NCBI RefSeq assembly: GCF_900114705.1
Contig: NZ_FOTW01000022.1
Location: 56,274-120,273 of the forward strand
Length of the DNA stretch: 64,000 nucleotides
Reading direction: 5' to 3'
Origin: Rugamonas rubra
GTDB taxonomy: Bacteria; Pseudomonadota; Gammaproteobacteria; Burkholderiales; Burkholderiaceae_D
Shown here piece by piece: positions 23,967 to 33,491 of the stretch (positions are counted from its first letter, which is position 1; each line of letters opens with the position of its first letter). The position numbers and the translations under genes are program-made. The notes under the pieces were generated by a model. That model made no database searches and was not told where the DNA came from. It saw only the letters and a list, made by a program, of their open reading frames with translations.

Positions 23967-24755
23967 TCAGATGCGGGGAATAGGTAAATCCCTGCGTGAT
24001 TTACAAGTATAGCCCAGCGCCGCCAGGCCGATGCCGAGCAGGGCCAGCGCGCCCGGTTCGGGGATCTCTTGTTGCAGCACGAGGAAGCCGCGTATCTCGC
24101 CGGCCGGGAACAGGCTGGTGTGGATGTTGAAGTAGGCGCTGCGGTCGGCCAGGCCGGCCAGCAGGGCGTCGCGGGCGTTGCCGACGCCGCCCAGGGCGGT
24201 GACGAAGGCCGGGTTGTAGGCGGACGGGTTGCCGAGGTTGAAATTGGCGGCGTAGCTGCCCACGGTGACGCCGGCGGGGAAGCCGGGGAAGCTGGGCACC
24301 GGCGTGGCGACGCCGGCGTTGCCGGCCTGCGGGGCCGCCGTGCAGCAGTGGATGTGGGCGGCGCCGGTCTGCCCCAGCAGGCCGGAGAAGCTCACTTCAA
24401 GGTGCATGGTGTCGGCCTGGTCGTCGATCACCAGCAGCACGTTGCCGCCGCCCGGCGAGGCGTTGGCCGGCACCTCGTTGGCGCCGGACAGCACGGCGCT
24501 GTAGGTCAGCAGGTTGGCGTTGGCCGGGCCGGCGCAGAGCAGGGCGGCAAAGGCCAGGGAGGCGGTGGCGCCGAGCGGCCGGCCCCGGCGGCACGGCCGG
24601 CGCCGGAGGGTAGGGCAGGCGAGCGGCGCGGCGGCGCTCGGCGCGGCAGCGGGGCGCGCGGACCGGGCCGGGCGGAGCAGCAGCCCGGCCGGCTTGGCCG
24701 GGTTGAGCACGCTGAGCAGGTTGAACAGGCTGGCGGGGCGGGCGGTGCGGTCCAT
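23967..24755 (-). CDS. CHRD-domain PEP-CTERM secreted protein
   Basis: 262 residues. A CHRD domain (about 80-225) includes LSGANEVPANASPGGGN, AHIHCC and FNIHTSLFPAGEIRGFL. The C-terminus has IPEPG, a hydrophobic stretch and a basic end, the exosortase sorting signal. The apparent signal peptide (SLAFAALLCAGPANA) starts only near residue 65, after an Arg/Pro/Ala-rich segment that is unusual for a secreted protein. AGGAGA before the ATG at 24755 argues that this start is real; a later non-ATG start cannot be excluded. CHRD domains occur in bacterial surface proteins with unknown biochemical role. Confidence 0.85.
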   Translation of the reverse strand: MDRTARPASLFNLLSVLNPAKPAGLLLRPARSARPAAAPSAAAPLACPTLRRRPCRRGRPLGATASLAFAALLCAGPANANLLTYSAVLSGANEVPANASPGGGNVLLVIDDQADTMHLEVSFSGLLGQTGAAHIHCCTAAPQAGNAGVATPVPSFPGFPAGVTVGSYAANFNLGNPSAYNPAFVTALGGVGNARDALLAGLADRSAYFNIHTSLFPAGEIRGFLVLQQEIPEPGALALLGIGLAALGYTCKSRRDLPIPRI

Positions 24756-24872
24756 GGCGGTCTCCTGGTTGGCTGGCTGAGTTCGGTGAAAGCGAAAAGC
24801 GCGCCAGCGCCGCCGCGCCCGGGCGGCGGACGGCCCGGGCCGGGGTTTGTCAAGCGCGCCGACAGCGCTGTC

Positions 24873-24957
24873 GCCGGATGATCCTCCCGGGCAACAATTA
24901 ATTGGACTTGCCCGGCAATAGAACCTATGATTTGGGCAAGAACATGGATCATCCGGC
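24873..24957. repeat. Nested inverted repeats spanning the histidine-kinase start
   Basis: GCCGGATGATCC (24873-24884) is exactly complementary to GGATCATCCGGC (24946-24957), and inside it CCGGGCAA (24887-24894) is complementary to TTGCCCGG (24908-24915). The 85-bp structure covers the region between the CHRD gene and the kinase and includes the kinase start codon. It may be a regulatory site, an RNA structure masking the start, or a remnant of a small mobile element. Confidence 0.7.
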
Positions 24958-27542
24958 AACCCCACCTGAATCGGCCCACCATATTGAACCCGCCCGCTAG
25001 CCGTTCCGGCCGCATCTCCATCGCGCTGTTCGTCAGCGTCGCGCTGACCGCCGTGGTGACGGTGGTGTTGACCACCTTCGCCCTGTATTTCTACGAGCTG
25101 GAGAAGGCGCAGCGCTGGCAGCAGCTGCACAGGACGCTGTCGACCAGCGCCGACGAGCTGGCCGTGGCGGTGGCGCTGCCGGCCTGGAACTTCGACGAGA
25201 CGCAGATCGTCACCATCATGAAGAGCGGCCTGAGCAACCGCGACCTGCACGCCAGCGTGGTGCAGCCGAGCTCGAGCAAGCATCCCTACATCCTGGTCCG
25301 CAACGCCGCCGGCCAGCTCGACGCCGCCGAGCAGCTGCCGGCCGGCGCCGAGCTGCTGGTGGAGAAGCGGCCGATCAACGCCGGCGGCCAGACCATCGGC
25401 AGCATCAGCGTCTACGCCTCGCCGGAGGTGCTGCTCGAGCAGCTGCGCCAGCGCCTGTACGCCATCGGCGGCATGATCCTGGTGCTCGACGTGACGCTGG
25501 TGCTCAGCCTGTACCTGTTGCTGTGGCAGTTGATCCTCAAGCCGCTGACCACCATCGGCCGCTACGCCGCCAACGTCAAGGCCGGCCTGAACCCGGGCGC
25601 GGCGCCGCCGCGCGACTGGTTCTTCGGCGAGCTGCGCACGCTCAACAGCTCGATCCGCGAGATGGTCGCCCTGCTCGACAGCCGCTACGTCGCCATGCAC
25701 GCCAGCGAGGAGCGGCTGCAGATCGCCAGCAGCGCGGCGGCGATCGGCATCTGGGACTGGAACATCCTCACCGGCGAGGTGGTGTGGGACGAGCAGATGT
25801 ACCGCCTGTACGGCCAGGAGGGCCAGCGCGTCGACAAGCCCTTCGAGCTGTTCGTCCGCATGGTCCACCCGGACGACGCCATCCCGGCCCGCGCCATGCT
25901 CGACCAGGCGCTGGCCGGCGACGGCGAGTTCGACATCGAATGCCGCATCATCTGGGACGACGCCAGCGTCCACTTCATCAAGGCCGACGCGATGACCTTC
26001 CGCGACGGCGAGGGGCGGCCGGTGCGCATGGTCGGCGTCAACTACGACATCACCGCGCACAAGGTGGCCGAGCAGGAGCTGCGGCGCCACCGCATCCACC
26101 TCGAGGAGCTGGTGGCCGAGCGCACCGCCGCGCTGTCGGTGGCGGTGCTGCAGGCGCAGGCGGCCAACCAGGCCAAGAGCATCTTCCTGGCCAACATGAG
26201 CCACGAGCTGCGCACCCCGCTCAACTCGGTGATCGGCTTCTCGCGCCTGATGGCCGACTCGAAGAACATGCTGCCCGACGAGAAGCGCAACCTGGCCATC
26301 ATCCACCGTTCCGGCCACCACCTGCTGACCTTGATCAACGACATCCTCGAGCTGTCCAAGGTCGAGGCCGGGCGCGCCGTGCTGCAGACCGAGGTGGTCA
26401 ACCTGGCCGAGATGATGCAGGAGGTGATGGACATGGTCAGCATGCGCGCCGGCCAGGGCGGCGTCGAGCTGGTGCTCGACTGCGCCGGCATGCCGGCCGG
26501 CGCCCGCGTCGACGGCACCAAGCTGCGCCAGGTGCTGCTCAACCTGATGTCGAACGCGGTCAAGTTCACCGAGCGCGGCAGCGTCACCCTGCGGGTGCGC
26601 GGCGCCCAGCGCGGCGGCCACTGCGAGCTGTCCTGCGCGGTGCTCGACACCGGCCCCGGCATCGCCGCCGAGGACCAGCAGCGCATCTTCGAGCCCTTCA
26701 TCCAGGCCGGCAGCGGCGGCGCGCGCGAGGGCACCGGGCTGGGCCTGACCATCTCGCGCGAGTTCGTCGCGCTGATGGGCGGCCAGCTGACGGTGCAGTC
26801 GACGCCGGGCCACGGCGCCTGCTTCCAGTTCGCCATTCCGGTCGAGGTGGCCAGCAGCCTGCCGCTCGAGCCGGGCCTCGAGGTGGCGGCGCTGGCGGCC
26901 GAGCAGCGCGGCCGGCGCATCCTGATCGTCGACGACAACGAGGACGGCTGCGCCCTGTTGCGCAGCCTGCTCGGCCCGCTCGGCTTCGAGCTGCGCAGCG
27001 CCGGCGACGGCCTGCGGGCGCTGGCCGAGGTCGACCAGTGGGGCCCCGAGCTGGTGTTCATGGACTGGCGCATGCCCGAGCTCGACGGCCTGGAGGCGAC
27101 CCGGCGCATCCGCGCCAACGGCGCCGTCGTGCAGCCGCGCATCGTCATGCTGACCGCCTCGGCCTACGCCGAGGAGCGCGCGGAGGCGCTGCAGGCCGGC
27201 GCCGACGAGTTCATGCGCAAGCCGGTCGAGCAGGAGGCGCTGTACCTGCTGCTCGAGCAGCAGCTCGGCCTGCACTTCCTGCGCCGGCCCAGCCACGGCG
27301 CCGGGCTGCCCGGCGGGCCGCTGTCGCGCGCCGACCTGGCCGCGCTGCCGGCGGCGCTGCGCGCCAGCCTGCGCGGCGCCGTGCGCGAGCTCAACCTGGC
27401 GCGCGTGGCGGCGCTGCTCGAGCCCTTGCCGGCCGAGCAGGCCGTGCTGGTCGGCCGCATCGAGCACATGCTGCGGCTGCACCAGTACCCGCAGCTGTGC
27501 GCGCTGCTGGAGGAGGCCGGGCCGCTGGCCCTGAGCGCCTGA
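24927..27542 (+). CDS. Hybrid sensor histidine kinase (PAS-HisKA-HATPase-REC)
   Basis: 871 residues. A membrane segment at about 30-55, a periplasmic sensor to about 175 and a second segment (MILVLDVTLVLSLYLLLWQ) come first. A PAS domain (about 285-385), a dimerisation domain with phospho-His426 in MSHELRTPLNS, a HATPase domain (DTGPGIA, GTGLGLTIS) and a receiver (ILIVDDNEDG, phospho-Asp713, FMRKP) complete it, followed by a short helical tail. It should autophosphorylate and pass phosphate to its own receiver and on to a partner. The adjacent REC-PAS-GGDEF-EAL protein is a natural candidate. The ATG lies in a palindromic region with no clear ribosome-binding site, so the start is uncertain. 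Confidence 0.87.
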   Translation: MIWARTWIIRQPHLNRPTILNPPASRSGRISIALFVSVALTAVVTVVLTTFALYFYELEKAQRWQQLHRTLSTSADELAVAVALPAWNFDETQIVTIMKSGLSNRDLHASVVQPSSSKHPYILVRNAAGQLDAAEQLPAGAELLVEKRPINAGGQTIGSISVYASPEVLLEQLRQRLYAIGGMILVLDVTLVLSLYLLLWQLILKPLTTIGRYAANVKAGLNPGAAPPRDWFFGELRTLNSSIREMVALLDSRYVAMHASEERLQIASSAAAIGIWDWNILTGEVVWDEQMYRLYGQEGQRVDKPFELFVRMVHPDDAIPARAMLDQALAGDGEFDIECRIIWDDASVHFIKADAMTFRDGEGRPVRMVGVNYDITAHKVAEQELRRHRIHLEELVAERTAALSVAVLQAQAANQAKSIFLANMSHELRTPLNSVIGFSRLMADSKNMLPDEKRNLAIIHRSGHHLLTLINDILELSKVEAGRAVLQTEVVNLAEMMQEVMDMVSMRAGQGGVELVLDCAGMPAGARVDGTKLRQVLLNLMSNAVKFTERGSVTLRVRGAQRGGHCELSCAVLDTGPGIAAEDQQRIFEPFIQAGSGGAREGTGLGLTISREFVALMGGQLTVQSTPGHGACFQFAIPVEVASSLPLEPGLEVAALAAEQRGRRILIVDDNEDGCALLRSLLGPLGFELRSAGDGLRALAEVDQWGPELVFMDWRMPELDGLEATRRIRANGAVVQPRIVMLTASAYAEERAEALQAGADEFMRKPVEQEALYLLLEQQLGLHFLRRPSHGAGLPGGPLSRADLAALPAALRASLRGAVRELNLARVAALLEPLPAEQAVLVGRIEHMLRLHQYPQLCALLEEAGPLALSA

Positions 27543-27556
27543 GCGCCTGAGCGCCT
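27533..27556. repeat. 8-bp tandem repeat (GAGCGCCT x3) over the kinase stop codon
   Basis: Three exact GAGCGCCT units run from 27533 to 27556, and the TGA stop of the kinase (27540-27542) lies at the junction of the first two. Because eight is not a multiple of three, gain or loss of a unit would leave the stop unchanged, so the effect is probably neutral. Confidence 0.7.
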
Positions 27557-27663
27557 GATGGTCTGGGCTGCCGGGCGGCCGTCCGGCTGCGCCCGGCCGG
27601 GGCGGTATATGATGGCGGGTGGAACACCCTGTTTGGATCGATTTTAGGCAGAAAGAGCGCTAC

Positions 27664-29874
27664 ATGCATCGGGATTTGTCGGAACAACACACCAAGGGCG
27701 AAGTGCTGATCGTCGAGGACACGCCGGCCTCGCTCAAGCTGCTGAGCGACCTGCTGACCGAGGCCGGCTACTACGTGCGGCAGGCGCCCAACGGCGAGCT
27801 GGCGCTGTGGACGGCGCAGTCGCGCCCGCCCGAGCTGATCCTGCTCGACATCCGCATGCCCGGCATCGACGGCTTCGAGGTGTGCCGCCGGCTCAAGCAG
27901 TCCGAGTCGGCCGAGCTGCGCCAGGTGCCGGTGATCTTCCTGTCGGCCCAGCACGACACCGACGACAAGGTGCGCGGCTTCGCGCTGGGCGCCGTCGACT
28001 TCATCCCCAAGCCCTTCCAGAGCGAGGAGATCCTGGCCCGCACCGACGCCCACGTGCGCCTGGGCCGGGCGCAGAAGGCGTTGGCGGCCGAGCGCGGCCT
28101 GCTCGAGCAGCGCGTCGCCGAGCGCACCGCCGAGCTGGCCGAGCTGGCCGCCTCGCTCGAGCAGGAGGTCGGGCGGCGCCGCGCCAACGAGGAGTTCCTG
28201 CGCCTGGCCGGCCAAGTGTTCGAGGCGACCCAGGACGCCATCGTCATCACCGACACGGCCGGCGTCATCGCCGCCAGCAACCCGGCCTTCACCCGCATCT
28301 CCGGCTACAGCGCGGCCGAGGTGGTGGGGCAGAGCGTGCGCCTGCTGCACGCCGGCGAGCAGAACGCGCCCGCCCTGCAACTGCTGCTGCAGGCGCTGCA
28401 GACGACGGCGCACTGGTCGGGCGAGATCCTGGCGCGGCGCAAGAGCGGCGACACCTACCCCGGCCTGCTCAGCGTCTCCTGCGTCAAGGACGGCGCCGGC
28501 GCCGTGGTCAACTACGTCGCCGTGTTCATGGACATCACCGAACGCAAGGCCGAGCAGCACCTGATCGACTTCCTCTCCAACCACGACGCCCTGACCGGCC
28601 TGCCCAACCGCCTGTTGGCGCGCCAGCGCTTCGAGAACACCATGGCGGCGGCGCGCCGCGAGGGCCAGTGCGTGGCGGTGATGTGCCTCGACCTGGACCG
28701 CTTCAAGAGCATCAACGACTCCTTCGGCCCGCAGGTCGGCGACCAGGCGCTGCAGGTGGTGGCGCGCTTCCTCAGCCAGGCGGTGGGCGAGGGCGACACC
28801 GTCACCCGCCAGGGCGGCGACGAGTTCCAGATCATCCTGCAGGACGACGTCGCGCTGGGCCGCACGCTGGCGCTGGCGCAGCGCGTGCTGGCCGGGCTGC
28901 GGCGCGAGCTGGCCATCGGCGGCCAGCAGATCTCGCTGACCTCGAGCATCGGCATCGCCGTCAGCCCGAGCGACGGGGTCGACCTCGACGAGCTGGTGCG
29001 CAACGCCGACACGGCGCTGTTCCGCGCCAAGGAGACCGGGCGCGACCACTACGCCTTCTTCACCGAGCGGATGGACGCCGAGATCCGCGACAAGCTGGCG
29101 ATCCAGGCGCAGCTGCGCGGCGCCATCGCGCGCGACGAGTTCGAGGTGCACTACCAGCCGCAGATGTGCCTGCGCACCGGCGAGCTGCTGGGCGCCGAGG
29201 CGCTGCTGCGCTGGGACAACCCGGTACTGGGCAAGGTGCCGCCCAACCGCTTCATCCCGCTGGCCGAGGAGTACGGCATGGTCACCGCCATCGGCGAGTG
29301 GGTGCTCGAGAGCGTCTGCGCACAGATCAAGCTGTGGCACGACGAGGGCCTGGGCGACATCAAGGTGGCCGTCAACCTGTCGGCCGGCCAGTTCGGCCAC
29401 GACAACACGGTGGCCTTCGTCGAGGCCACCCTGCGCCGCTTCGGCGTCGCGCCGGCCAACCTGGGCCTGGAGATCACCGAGGGCACGGTGATGGGCGACC
29501 CGGACAAGGCGGTCGCCGCGCTCAAGTGCCTGAAGGACATCGGCGTCTCGATCTCGCTCGACGACTTCGGCACCGGCTATTCCAGCCTGGGCTACCTGAA
29601 GCGCTTCCCGATCGACGTGCTGAAGATCGACAAGTCCTTCGTCGACGACGTCACCACCAACGCCAACGACGCCGCCATCGCGCTGTCGGTGATCTCGCTG
29701 GCGCACAACCTGAACCTGCGCGTCATCGCCGAGGGCGTCGAGACGCGGGCCCAGGTCGACTTCCTGGCCGAGCGCGGCTGCGACGAGATGCAAGGCTACT
29801 ACTTCAGCCGTCCGCTCGCCGCGCCGGCCTTCACCGCGCTGCTGCGCCAACCGCGCAAGCTGTTCGACCAGTAG
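27664..29874 (+). CDS. Response regulator with PAS, GGDEF and EAL domains
   Basis: 736 residues. A receiver (VLIVEDTPASL, phospho-Asp62 in LILLDIRMPG, Lys in PKPF) is followed by a coiled linker, a PAS domain (about 170-290), GGDEF (intact RQGGDEFQ; about 300-460) and EAL (AEALLRW, NLSAGQF, EITEG, DDFGTGYSS, IAEGVET). All metal and catalytic EAL residues are visible, so c-di-GMP hydrolysis to pGpG is expected; the GGDEF may also synthesise c-di-GMP or bind GTP as activator. The ATG at 27664 was preferred to a GTG at 27619 because receiver sequence begins shortly after it. The position downstream of a hybrid kinase on the same strand suggests a phosphorelay controlling biofilm or motility. Confidence 0.9.
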   Translation: MHRDLSEQHTKGEVLIVEDTPASLKLLSDLLTEAGYYVRQAPNGELALWTAQSRPPELILLDIRMPGIDGFEVCRRLKQSESAELRQVPVIFLSAQHDTDDKVRGFALGAVDFIPKPFQSEEILARTDAHVRLGRAQKALAAERGLLEQRVAERTAELAELAASLEQEVGRRRANEEFLRLAGQVFEATQDAIVITDTAGVIAASNPAFTRISGYSAAEVVGQSVRLLHAGEQNAPALQLLLQALQTTAHWSGEILARRKSGDTYPGLLSVSCVKDGAGAVVNYVAVFMDITERKAEQHLIDFLSNHDALTGLPNRLLARQRFENTMAAARREGQCVAVMCLDLDRFKSINDSFGPQVGDQALQVVARFLSQAVGEGDTVTRQGGDEFQIILQDDVALGRTLALAQRVLAGLRRELAIGGQQISLTSSIGIAVSPSDGVDLDELVRNADTALFRAKETGRDHYAFFTERMDAEIRDKLAIQAQLRGAIARDEFEVHYQPQMCLRTGELLGAEALLRWDNPVLGKVPPNRFIPLAEEYGMVTAIGEWVLESVCAQIKLWHDEGLGDIKVAVNLSAGQFGHDNTVAFVEATLRRFGVAPANLGLEITEGTVMGDPDKAVAALKCLKDIGVSISLDDFGTGYSSLGYLKRFPIDVLKIDKSFVDDVTTNANDAAIALSVISLAHNLNLRVIAEGVETRAQVDFLAERGCDEMQGYYFSRPLAAPAFTALLRQPRKLFDQ

Positions 29875-29931
29875 GCGGCGCGCCCGACCGGGCCGCCGCC
29901 GTCTTCGTTCGTTGTCACCCACAGGAGAACC

Positions 29932-31704
29932 ATGGATAAGAAGTTAGCCGCCGCCCTCGCCGGCGCATGCATATTGTTGGCCGCCGCCGCCCCGGCGCAA
30001 GCGGCCGCCGCCCAGGGCGCCGGCCGGGCCGACGCCCGCTTCAAGGCGATCTACACGCAGGAGTGGCAATGGCGGCTGGGCCAGCACCTGGAGGACGAGG
30101 AGGACGACGACAACGGCGTGCGGCCCGACCTGCCACGGGTCGACCCGGCCACCCAGCGGGCCCGCCTGGCCTACTGGCAGGGCGTGTTGAAGCGCCTCGA
30201 CGGCATCGCCCCGGCCAGCCTGTCGGCCGCCGAGCGGGTCAACTACGCGGTCTACCGCGCGCAGATCGCCGTGTTCGTCGCCGACCAGCGCTTCCGCGAG
30301 TTCGAGAAGCCGCTCAACGCCGACTCGGCCTTCTGGTCGAACCTGGCCGACGGCGCGCGCAAGCACTTCAGCAAGGCCGCCGAGTACCGCGACTACCTCA
30401 AGCAGTTGGCCGACGTGCCGCGCTACTTCGGCGAGGAGACGGCCAACATGCGCGCCGGCCTGCGGCGCGGCTTCACGCCGCCGAAGGTCACGCTGAGCGG
30501 GCGCGACGCCTCGATCAGCTCGGTGACCGAGGCCAAGACGGCGCAGGACACGGTGTTCTACACGCCGTTCAAGCAGATGCCGGCGACCATCCCGGCGGCC
30601 GAGCAGGCGGCGCTGCGCGCCGCCGCCGCCAAGGTGATCGGCGAGGCCGTGCAGCCGGCCTATGGCGCGCTGCTGCGCTTCATGCGCGAGGAGTATGTGC
30701 CGCGGGCGCAGGAGGCGCTGGCCGCCGAGAGCCTGCCCGACGGCAAGGCCTACTACCAGGCCAAGATCGTCGAGTACACCACCACGGCGCTGAGCGCGGT
30801 GCAGATCCACCAGATCGGCCTCGACGAGATGGCCAAGATCCGCGCCGAGATGGGCGAGACCATCCGCCAGACCGGCTTCGCCGGCGAGCTGCCGGCCTTC
30901 CTGCAGTTCCTGCGCACCGACCCGCGCTTCTACGCGCGCACGCCGGAGGAGCTGATGATGCGCGCCGCCCACATCGCCAAGAAGTTCGACGCCAAGGCCG
31001 AGCAGTACTTCGGCTACCTGCCACGGCGCCGCTTCGCCATCACCCCGGTGCCGGCCGACCTGGCGCCGTTCTACACCTCGGGCCGGGGCGGGCCGGGCGT
31101 CTACCTGGTCAACACCTACAACCTGCCGGCGCGCGCGCTGTACAGCCTGCCGGCGCTGACGCTGCACGAGTCGGCCCCCGGCCACGCCTTCCAGATGCCG
31201 GTGGCGATGGAGCAGAAGGGCCGGCCGCCGTTCCGCCGCGCCTACATCTCGGCCTACGGCGAGGGCTGGGCGCTGTACGCGGAGCGGCTGGGCAGCGAGA
31301 TGGGCATCTACGAGACGCCGTACGAGACCTTCGGCATGCTCAGCTACCAGGCCTGGCGCGCCGCGCGCCTGGTGGTCGACACCGGCATCCACGCCAAGGG
31401 CTGGACGCGGGCCCAGGCGCAGGCCTATTTGCACGACAACACGGCGCTGTCCGAGCACGAGATCGAGACCGAGGTGGACCGCTACATCTCCTGGCCGGGC
31501 CAGGCGCTGTCCTACTACCTGGGCGAGATGGCCATCTTCAAAGCGCGCCGCAAGGCCGAGGCGGCGCTGGGCGCCAAGTTCGACATCCGCCACTTCCACG
31601 ACACCGTGCTGCAACTCGGTTCGGTGCCGCTGCCGGTGCTGGAGGCGCGCATCGACGCCTTCATCGCCGAGGGCGGCAAGAGCCCGTATCCGAAGCAGGA
31701 CTGA
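29932..31704 (+). CDS. DUF885-family secreted metallopeptidase-like protein
   Basis: 590 residues with a signal peptide ending AQA-AAAQ. The family motif LHESAPGHAFQMPVAME provides a zinc-binding HExxxxH-like pair, and the downstream acidic residue lies in YGEGWALYAERLG. DUF885 proteins are predicted zinc peptidases related to the M3/M32 groups. Export implies periplasmic peptide turnover. AGGAGA precedes the ATG. The gene follows the c-di-GMP protein by 57 bases but has no evident functional link. An acidic run (EDEEDDD) occurs near residue 55. Confidence 0.87.
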   Translation: MDKKLAAALAGACILLAAAAPAQAAAAQGAGRADARFKAIYTQEWQWRLGQHLEDEEDDDNGVRPDLPRVDPATQRARLAYWQGVLKRLDGIAPASLSAAERVNYAVYRAQIAVFVADQRFREFEKPLNADSAFWSNLADGARKHFSKAAEYRDYLKQLADVPRYFGEETANMRAGLRRGFTPPKVTLSGRDASISSVTEAKTAQDTVFYTPFKQMPATIPAAEQAALRAAAAKVIGEAVQPAYGALLRFMREEYVPRAQEALAAESLPDGKAYYQAKIVEYTTTALSAVQIHQIGLDEMAKIRAEMGETIRQTGFAGELPAFLQFLRTDPRFYARTPEELMMRAAHIAKKFDAKAEQYFGYLPRRRFAITPVPADLAPFYTSGRGGPGVYLVNTYNLPARALYSLPALTLHESAPGHAFQMPVAMEQKGRPPFRRAYISAYGEGWALYAERLGSEMGIYETPYETFGMLSYQAWRAARLVVDTGIHAKGWTRAQAQAYLHDNTALSEHEIETEVDRYISWPGQALSYYLGEMAIFKARRKAEAALGAKFDIRHFHDTVLQLGSVPLPVLEARIDAFIAEGGKSPYPKQD

Positions 31705-31782
31705 GCGCGGCCGCTCAGCGCGGGTATTTAACATGTGTGTGACAATTCGCGTATTTCTTCCTATGAATAAATAGCTAGAATC

Positions 31783-31810
31783 CGCTGCCGCCGCCTAGCC
31801 GGCGGCAGCG
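31783..31810. promoter_or_regulatory. Perfect 10-bp hairpin upstream of the first DUF945 gene
   Basis: CGCTGCCGCC (31783-31792) pairs with GGCGGCAGCG (31801-31810) with an eight-base loop. It lies 28 bases before the TTG start and 78 after the peptidase stop. With no T-run it may be a 3' stem for the upstream mRNA or a leader structure. Confidence 0.5.
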
Positions 31811-31838
31811 TCTCCTATCTTATTCGAAGGGCATTTTC

Positions 31839-33491
31839 TTGAAAAAATCATTCCTGTTGGCGGGCGCACTGAGCGCCGCGCTGGCCAGCTACCCCGCCGT
31901 CGCCGCCGCCCCAGTCACGGCCGCCGCCGCCGCACCGTCGCCGCAGGCGCAATCCGAGTTCATCGACGCCATGAGCGCGGCCGCGCTCGAGCTGAAGGGC
32001 GAATTCCGCGCCGACGAAGACCTGGCCAAGGCGGCCGAGCGCTACCGGCGCTTCGAGTTTACGCCGGACACCAGGAAGAAGCTGATGGCCGTGTTCGGTA
32101 GCGAGCATCCCTTCGAGATGGTCAGTACACCGTTGTCGAAAGGCGGCACGCGCTTTGTCCTGACGCTGCCGGCCCACAACTACGTCTCGCCGGGCGGCAC
32201 CAACGTCAACTGGAGCGCGCTGACCCTCGCCGTGCTGAGCGACAAGGGCGACAAGCGGCGCAGCATCAGCGGCGACTGGTCGTCGCTGATCGCTGTCGGC
32301 CAGGACATGACGGTGGCGGTGCGCGACGTCAGCTACGAAGGCAAGCAGAGCCGTGGACCCGGCGAGATTTGGTACGGCAAGCAGCACATGCGCGTTGGCG
32401 GCGTTATGCTCGACGGCGACGGCGCCATCTCGGCCAACGCCACGGTGGCCAGCCCCGGCCAATCCGGCGCGGCGCGCGGGAGCACCACCGGCCCGGTCTG
32501 GCTGAAGGGCGTGGAGTTCGACTTCGACCTGGCGCAACGCGGCAAGGCCAGCAACCTGGCCTACCGCATCGGCATCGATTCGATCAGCGTCGCCGAGCAG
32601 CAGGTCGAGCGATCCAACCTCGCCCTACGCGTGCTGAACATGGACACGGCGACCTTGGCTGCGTTCAACCGCGAGTTGCAGGAATTGAACCGTAGCAAGC
32701 AGCCGGCCGCCGAGCAGCAACTGGCCATGCTGGAGGTGATGAAGCGCTTCGGCAAGTCGCTGATCAAGCAGGGCGCGGCGCTGGAGATCGACGACCTGAG
32801 CGCCAGCTACAAGGGCAGCAAGGTGGCCCTCAAGGGCAGCTTCGCTTTCAAGCAGGTGGTCGACGCCGACTTCGACGCGCCGATCCGCCTGCTGAAAAAG
32901 CTGGTGGCGCGCGCCGAGATCCGCCTGCCCCTGGCCTTGGTCAAGGACGTCTCCGGCCAGCTCGCGCGCAGGCAACTGGCGCCGCGCAGCGCCGAGCCGA
33001 GCTTCGAGAACGAGGTGGCGGACGCCGCCGAGAGCATGGCTAACGTGGTCATCGGCAAGCTGGTCGGCGACGGCTACGCCCGCATCGAGAAAAACGAGCT
33101 GCGTTCGAGCATCGTCTTCAAGGACGGCAAACTGGTGGTCAACGGCAAGACCATCACGCTGCCGCTGCTCGACGCGCTGATGAGCGGACCGATCACGCCG
33201 CCGGCCGAAGTGCCGGGCAAATGCCACTGGCCGGAGTTCCCCGTCAACGCGGCGGCGAAGAACCTGACGCTGCAGTACGACATCGGCGCCGACGGCCGCG
33301 CCGGCAAGATCACCGTGGTGCAGGGCAGCGAGGTGGCCGAGTTCGACGCGGCGGCCATTGCCGCCGTCAAGGCCTGCCGCTGGACGCCGGCCAGCAAGGA
33401 CGGCAAGCCGGTCGGCTCGCCGATGACGCACAACTTCCGCCGCAGCTATCCGGCGCTGCCGCCGGGCGTGTCGGTCGAGCGCGCCAAGTAA
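31839..33491 (+). CDS. Periplasmic DUF945 (YdgA-like) protein fused to a TonB C-terminal domain
   Basis: 550 residues. A signal peptide (FLLAGALSAALASYPAVAA) precedes a DUF945-like region (about 60-445; WSALTLAVLSDKG, VSYEGKQSRGPGEIWYG, YRIGIDSISVAEQQV). The last 90 residues match the TonB C-terminal fold (LQYDIGADGRAGKITVVQGS, FDAAAIAAVKACRWTPASKDG). There is no N-terminal membrane anchor or Pro-rich rod, so it is not a normal energy transducer. TTG start at 31839 with GAAGGG upstream. A related gene lacking the TonB part follows in tandem. Function unknown. Confidence 0.78.
   Translation: MKKSFLLAGALSAALASYPAVAAAPVTAAAAAPSPQAQSEFIDAMSAAALELKGEFRADEDLAKAAERYRRFEFTPDTRKKLMAVFGSEHPFEMVSTPLSKGGTRFVLTLPAHNYVSPGGTNVNWSALTLAVLSDKGDKRRSISGDWSSLIAVGQDMTVAVRDVSYEGKQSRGPGEIWYGKQHMRVGGVMLDGDGAISANATVASPGQSGAARGSTTGPVWLKGVEFDFDLAQRGKASNLAYRIGIDSISVAEQQVERSNLALRVLNMDTATLAAFNRELQELNRSKQPAAEQQLAMLEVMKRFGKSLIKQGAALEIDDLSASYKGSKVALKGSFAFKQVVDADFDAPIRLLKKLVARAEIRLPLALVKDVSGQLARRQLAPRSAEPSFENEVADAAESMANVVIGKLVGDGYARIEKNELRSSIVFKDGKLVVNGKTITLPLLDALMSGPITPPAEVPGKCHWPEFPVNAAAKNLTLQYDIGADGRAGKITVVQGSEVAEFDAAAIAAVKACRWTPASKDGKPVGSPMTHNFRRSYPALPPGVSVERAK

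Noticed and set aside
23967..27482. 1171-residue open frame on the minus strand covering the histidine kinase
   Set aside because: Only its last 262 codons (the CHRD/PEP-CTERM gene) look like protein; the rest is Ala/Arg/Gln/His-rich antisense of the kinase, common in high-GC DNA.
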